Source of the DNA: Sphingomonadaceae bacterium
Lineage (GTDB): Bacteria; Pseudomonadota; Alphaproteobacteria; Sphingomonadales; Sphingomonadaceae
NCBI GenBank assembly: GCA_029268145.1
Contig: JAJUHA010000005.1
Span: 1-64,000, forward strand
Length of the DNA: 64,000 bases
Reading direction: 5' to 3'
Shown here one piece after another: positions 62,307 through 64,000 of the stretch; the first letter of the stretch is position 1, and every line of letters begins with the position of its first letter. A model generated the notes under the pieces. That model was not told the origin of the DNA and did not search any database. It saw only the letters and a list, made by a program, of their open reading frames with translations. The position numbers and the translations under genes are program-made.

Positions 62307-63537
62307 GGGCAAGCGGAAGGCCGGCCGCCACGAGCAGGAGGCCGGCGAAGCCGAGCCAGCCGGCAAGCTCGCTCTGGCTGGCGAGGAGGCGGGCGTAGCC
62401 GACCGAGGACCAGAGCATCCACAGGCACGCCGCAAGAAAGCCCGCCGCGGGAAGGCGGACCGCGGCGAGCTCGGGGAGGCGGAAGGGCACGAGGGCGACA
62501 AGCGCGAGGAACAGCCAGAAGACCGGCGCCGTGAAGGCGACCATGGCCTCGAAGCCGTCGCGCGCGAGGCCGCCGAGGCCGACGAGGGCCAGCGCCACCG
62601 CGCCCTGCACCAGGAGCGCCGCGACCGGAGTTGACCTTTCGCTGTCCCAGCGGCCGAGGAAGGCGAGCGCCGGCAGATCCTGCCCCAGGGCGCACATGGC
62701 CCGCGCGCCGGTGATGACGGTGACATTGAGGGTCGACCAGGCCGCGAGCACGACGGCGAGTGTGATCGCCGCGGCTCCGGCCTCGCCCAGCACGGCCTCG
62801 GCGATGGCGGTCGCCGGCGCCGGGGTGGCAGCCAGCCGGTCGATGCCGAGCGCGGCGAGATAGGCGAGATTGACCGCAAGATAGAGGAGCGCGACGAGGA
62901 GGATCCCGCCGACGAGGCCGCGCCGCAGGCCAGCCGCGCCGCCGCGCACCTCGCCCGAGAGATAGGCCGCCTCGTTCCAGCCGCCGAACACGAGCATCAC
63001 GAAGACGAGCGCGAGCCCCGGGTTCGCGTCTGCCGCCGCGGCCGGCGCGGCCGGCTCGGCCGCAAGCGCTTCGGCGGCGGGCAGCGCCATGGCCGCGATG
63101 GCGGCGAGGGCCGCCATGATCGCAAGGCTCATCAGGCGCTGCGCCGCCGCGCTGACCGACAGGCCGAGGAGGTTGAAGAGCGTGATGAGCCCGACCGACA
63201 GCAGCGCCCAGAGCAGCGCACTGCCCGGCAGCACGGCAGCCAGATAGTCTCCGGCGACGAAGGCGACGGTGGCCAGCGCTCCGGTCTGGATGACCGCCGT
63301 GCGCGCCCAGACGAAGAGCGCCCCGACCGGCCGGCCCCAGCCCAGTTCGAGGAAGCGATACTCGCCGCCGATGCCGCCGGCCCGCTGCGCCAGTGCTGCG
63401 TAGGTCAGGCCGCCAATGACGGCGACGGCCGCGCCGAGAAGCCAGATGCCCAGAAAGCCGGCCGGGTCGCCGATGAGGCGCGCGACATCGGCTGGCGCGC
63501 GGAAGATGCCGGCGCCGATGACGATGCCGGCGACCAT
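62278..63537 (-). CDS. APC-family amino acid permease, N-terminus uncertain
   Basis: 419 residues with about 12 hydrophobic segments. The N-terminal MVAGIVIGAGIFRAPADVA is the TM1 substrate motif (GxGIF), and GGWNEAAYLSGEVR is typical of the LAT/APC branch. Relatives have about 15-25 residues before this motif, and the frame does continue upstream (RLSPPDIAL) but has no ATG, GTG or TTG, only CTG codons. The given ATG may therefore produce a clipped first helix, or a CTG is used. Substrate unknown. Confidence 0.8.
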   Translation of the reverse strand: MVAGIVIGAGIFRAPADVARLIGDPAGFLGIWLLGAAVAVIGGLTYAALAQRAGGIGGEYRFLELGWGRPVGALFVWARTAVIQTGALATVAFVAGDYLAAVLPGSALLWALLSVGLITLFNLLGLSVSAAAQRLMSLAIMAALAAIAAMALPAAEALAAEPAAPAAAADANPGLALVFVMLVFGGWNEAAYLSGEVRGGAAGLRRGLVGGILLVALLYLAVNLAYLAALGIDRLAATPAPATAIAEAVLGEAGAAAITLAVVLAAWSTLNVTVITGARAMCALGQDLPALAFLGRWDSERSTPVAALLVQGAVALALVGLGGLARDGFEAMVAFTAPVFWLFLALVALVPFRLPELAAVRLPAAGFLAACLWMLWSSVGYARLLASQSELAGWLGFAGLLLVAAGLPLALRTRASRSA

Positions 63538-63595
63538 CAGGGCAATGTCGGGCGGCGACAGCCGCGCCGTGGGCGGAGCGGGGCGTGTCAGCGGA

Positions 63596-64000
63596 TCAGC
63601 CGCCGATCCGGGTCGCCGTCCAGCCCCGTCCGACGAGGCCGTTCTCGCTCACCTCGCCCGTCAGCTCGCGCCCGTCGGCGAACGTCAGGATGACCTCCGT
63701 GCCGCGCACCCGGCCGCCGGTGATCGGCCCGCCCGACGCCGAGAGCTTCTGGTAGGTCTGGGCAAGGGTCGCGGCGAACCGCGCATTCCCGACCTCGAAG
63801 GCCCAGCGCCCGGCAATCTGCGCGGGCACGATCCAGAGATAGCCGGTCGCCTCGTCGGTCCGGATGGTCTCGTCCGGCTCCCAGTCCCCCATGTCGAAGG
63901 CGTGGCTCACCACGCGGGTGCCGGGCTTCATGGCAAGGATGGTCGGCCTGAGCTTCAGGTTGAGGTTGGGCAGGAGATAGAGGGTCACGACGGTCGCGGA
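63596..64000 (-). CDS. SAM-dependent methyltransferase, C-terminal part
   Basis: 135 codons, open through the right edge of the window. VVTLYLLPNLNLKLRPTIL and KPGTRVVSHAFDMGDWEPD are the distal half of a class I methyltransferase domain of the kind found in many alphaproteobacteria. The SAM-binding glycine motif lies outside the window. Substrate unknown. Located just upstream of the permease with its stop 58 bases before the permease ATG. Confidence 0.8.
   Translation of the reverse strand, partial: SATVVTLYLLPNLNLKLRPTILAMKPGTRVVSHAFDMGDWEPDETIRTDEATGYLWIVPAQIAGRWAFEVGNARFAATLAQTYQKLSASGGPITGGRVRGTEVILTFADGRELTGEVSENGLVGRGWTATRIGG

Overview
The window is very GC-rich chromosomal DNA from an alphaproteobacterium, almost certainly of the order Sphingomonadales. 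The evidence is a serine palmitoyltransferase operon with its own acyl carrier protein (sphingolipid synthesis), two proteins with the PEPxxWA form of the PEP-CTERM sorting tail typical of sphingomonads, a permuted two-piece alphaproteobacterial tmRNA gene, alpha-type SspB, and three large TonB-dependent receptors. The species cannot be named from the sequence. There is no rRNA, CRISPR array or prophage; the only mobile DNA is the end of an IS3-family element at the left edge.

Layout. 1-140: IS3-family end. 446-5000: cysteine-rich TonB receptor and a DUF885 protein. 5135-10100: tRNA-Val, then a minus-strand set: TetR-type regulator with two DNA-binding domains, TonB receptor, and a secreted PI-PLC-like phosphodiesterase whose start overlaps the receptor stop. 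10144-15453: Lon, a CaiB/BaiF CoA-transferase and an MHS transporter. 15532-18317: sphingolipid operon (CerR-like reductase, small membrane protein, ACP, serine palmitoyltransferase) joined by start/stop overlaps. 18366-22897: rsmE, glutamate-cysteine ligase, rlmB, a membrane protein and a thioesterase. 22906-23430: tRNA-Gly, tRNA-Tyr, tRNA-Trp. 23531-37745: secE-nusG-rplK-rplA, a TonB receptor placed inside the ribosomal cluster, then rplJ-rplL-rpoB-rpoC. 37796-43928: two PEP-CTERM proteins flanking a glycosyltransferase, ssrA, sspB, gmk, a lipoprotein and an RNA methyltransferase. 43986-46767: polyamine pair (deoxyhypusine-synthase-like protein and a PLP decarboxylase) and a stand-alone ACP. 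46887-50991: dapF-mtaB-ftsY-yciB chain and a frameshifted HEPN gene. 50996-64000: secreted leucyl aminopeptidase, aldehyde dehydrogenase, phosphoesterase, cysteine synthase, transporters, ferredoxin, S4 protein, SUV3-type helicase, LytM peptidase and a partial methyltransferase.

Regulation is unusually readable. Many genes and all four tRNAs have a TTGnnn-N17 promoter whose -10 is TAGSSN, TATNNN or TAANNN; in several protein genes the ATG lies 7-8 bases after the -10, predicting leaderless mRNAs. Both PEP-CTERM genes instead have near-perfect sigma-54 promoters, each with an 18-bp TGT-N10-GACAG element about 90 bases upstream of the predicted start point. That pair of matched upstream elements is the most interesting regulatory observation. 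The most interesting gene module is the regulator/TonB receptor/PI-PLC set.
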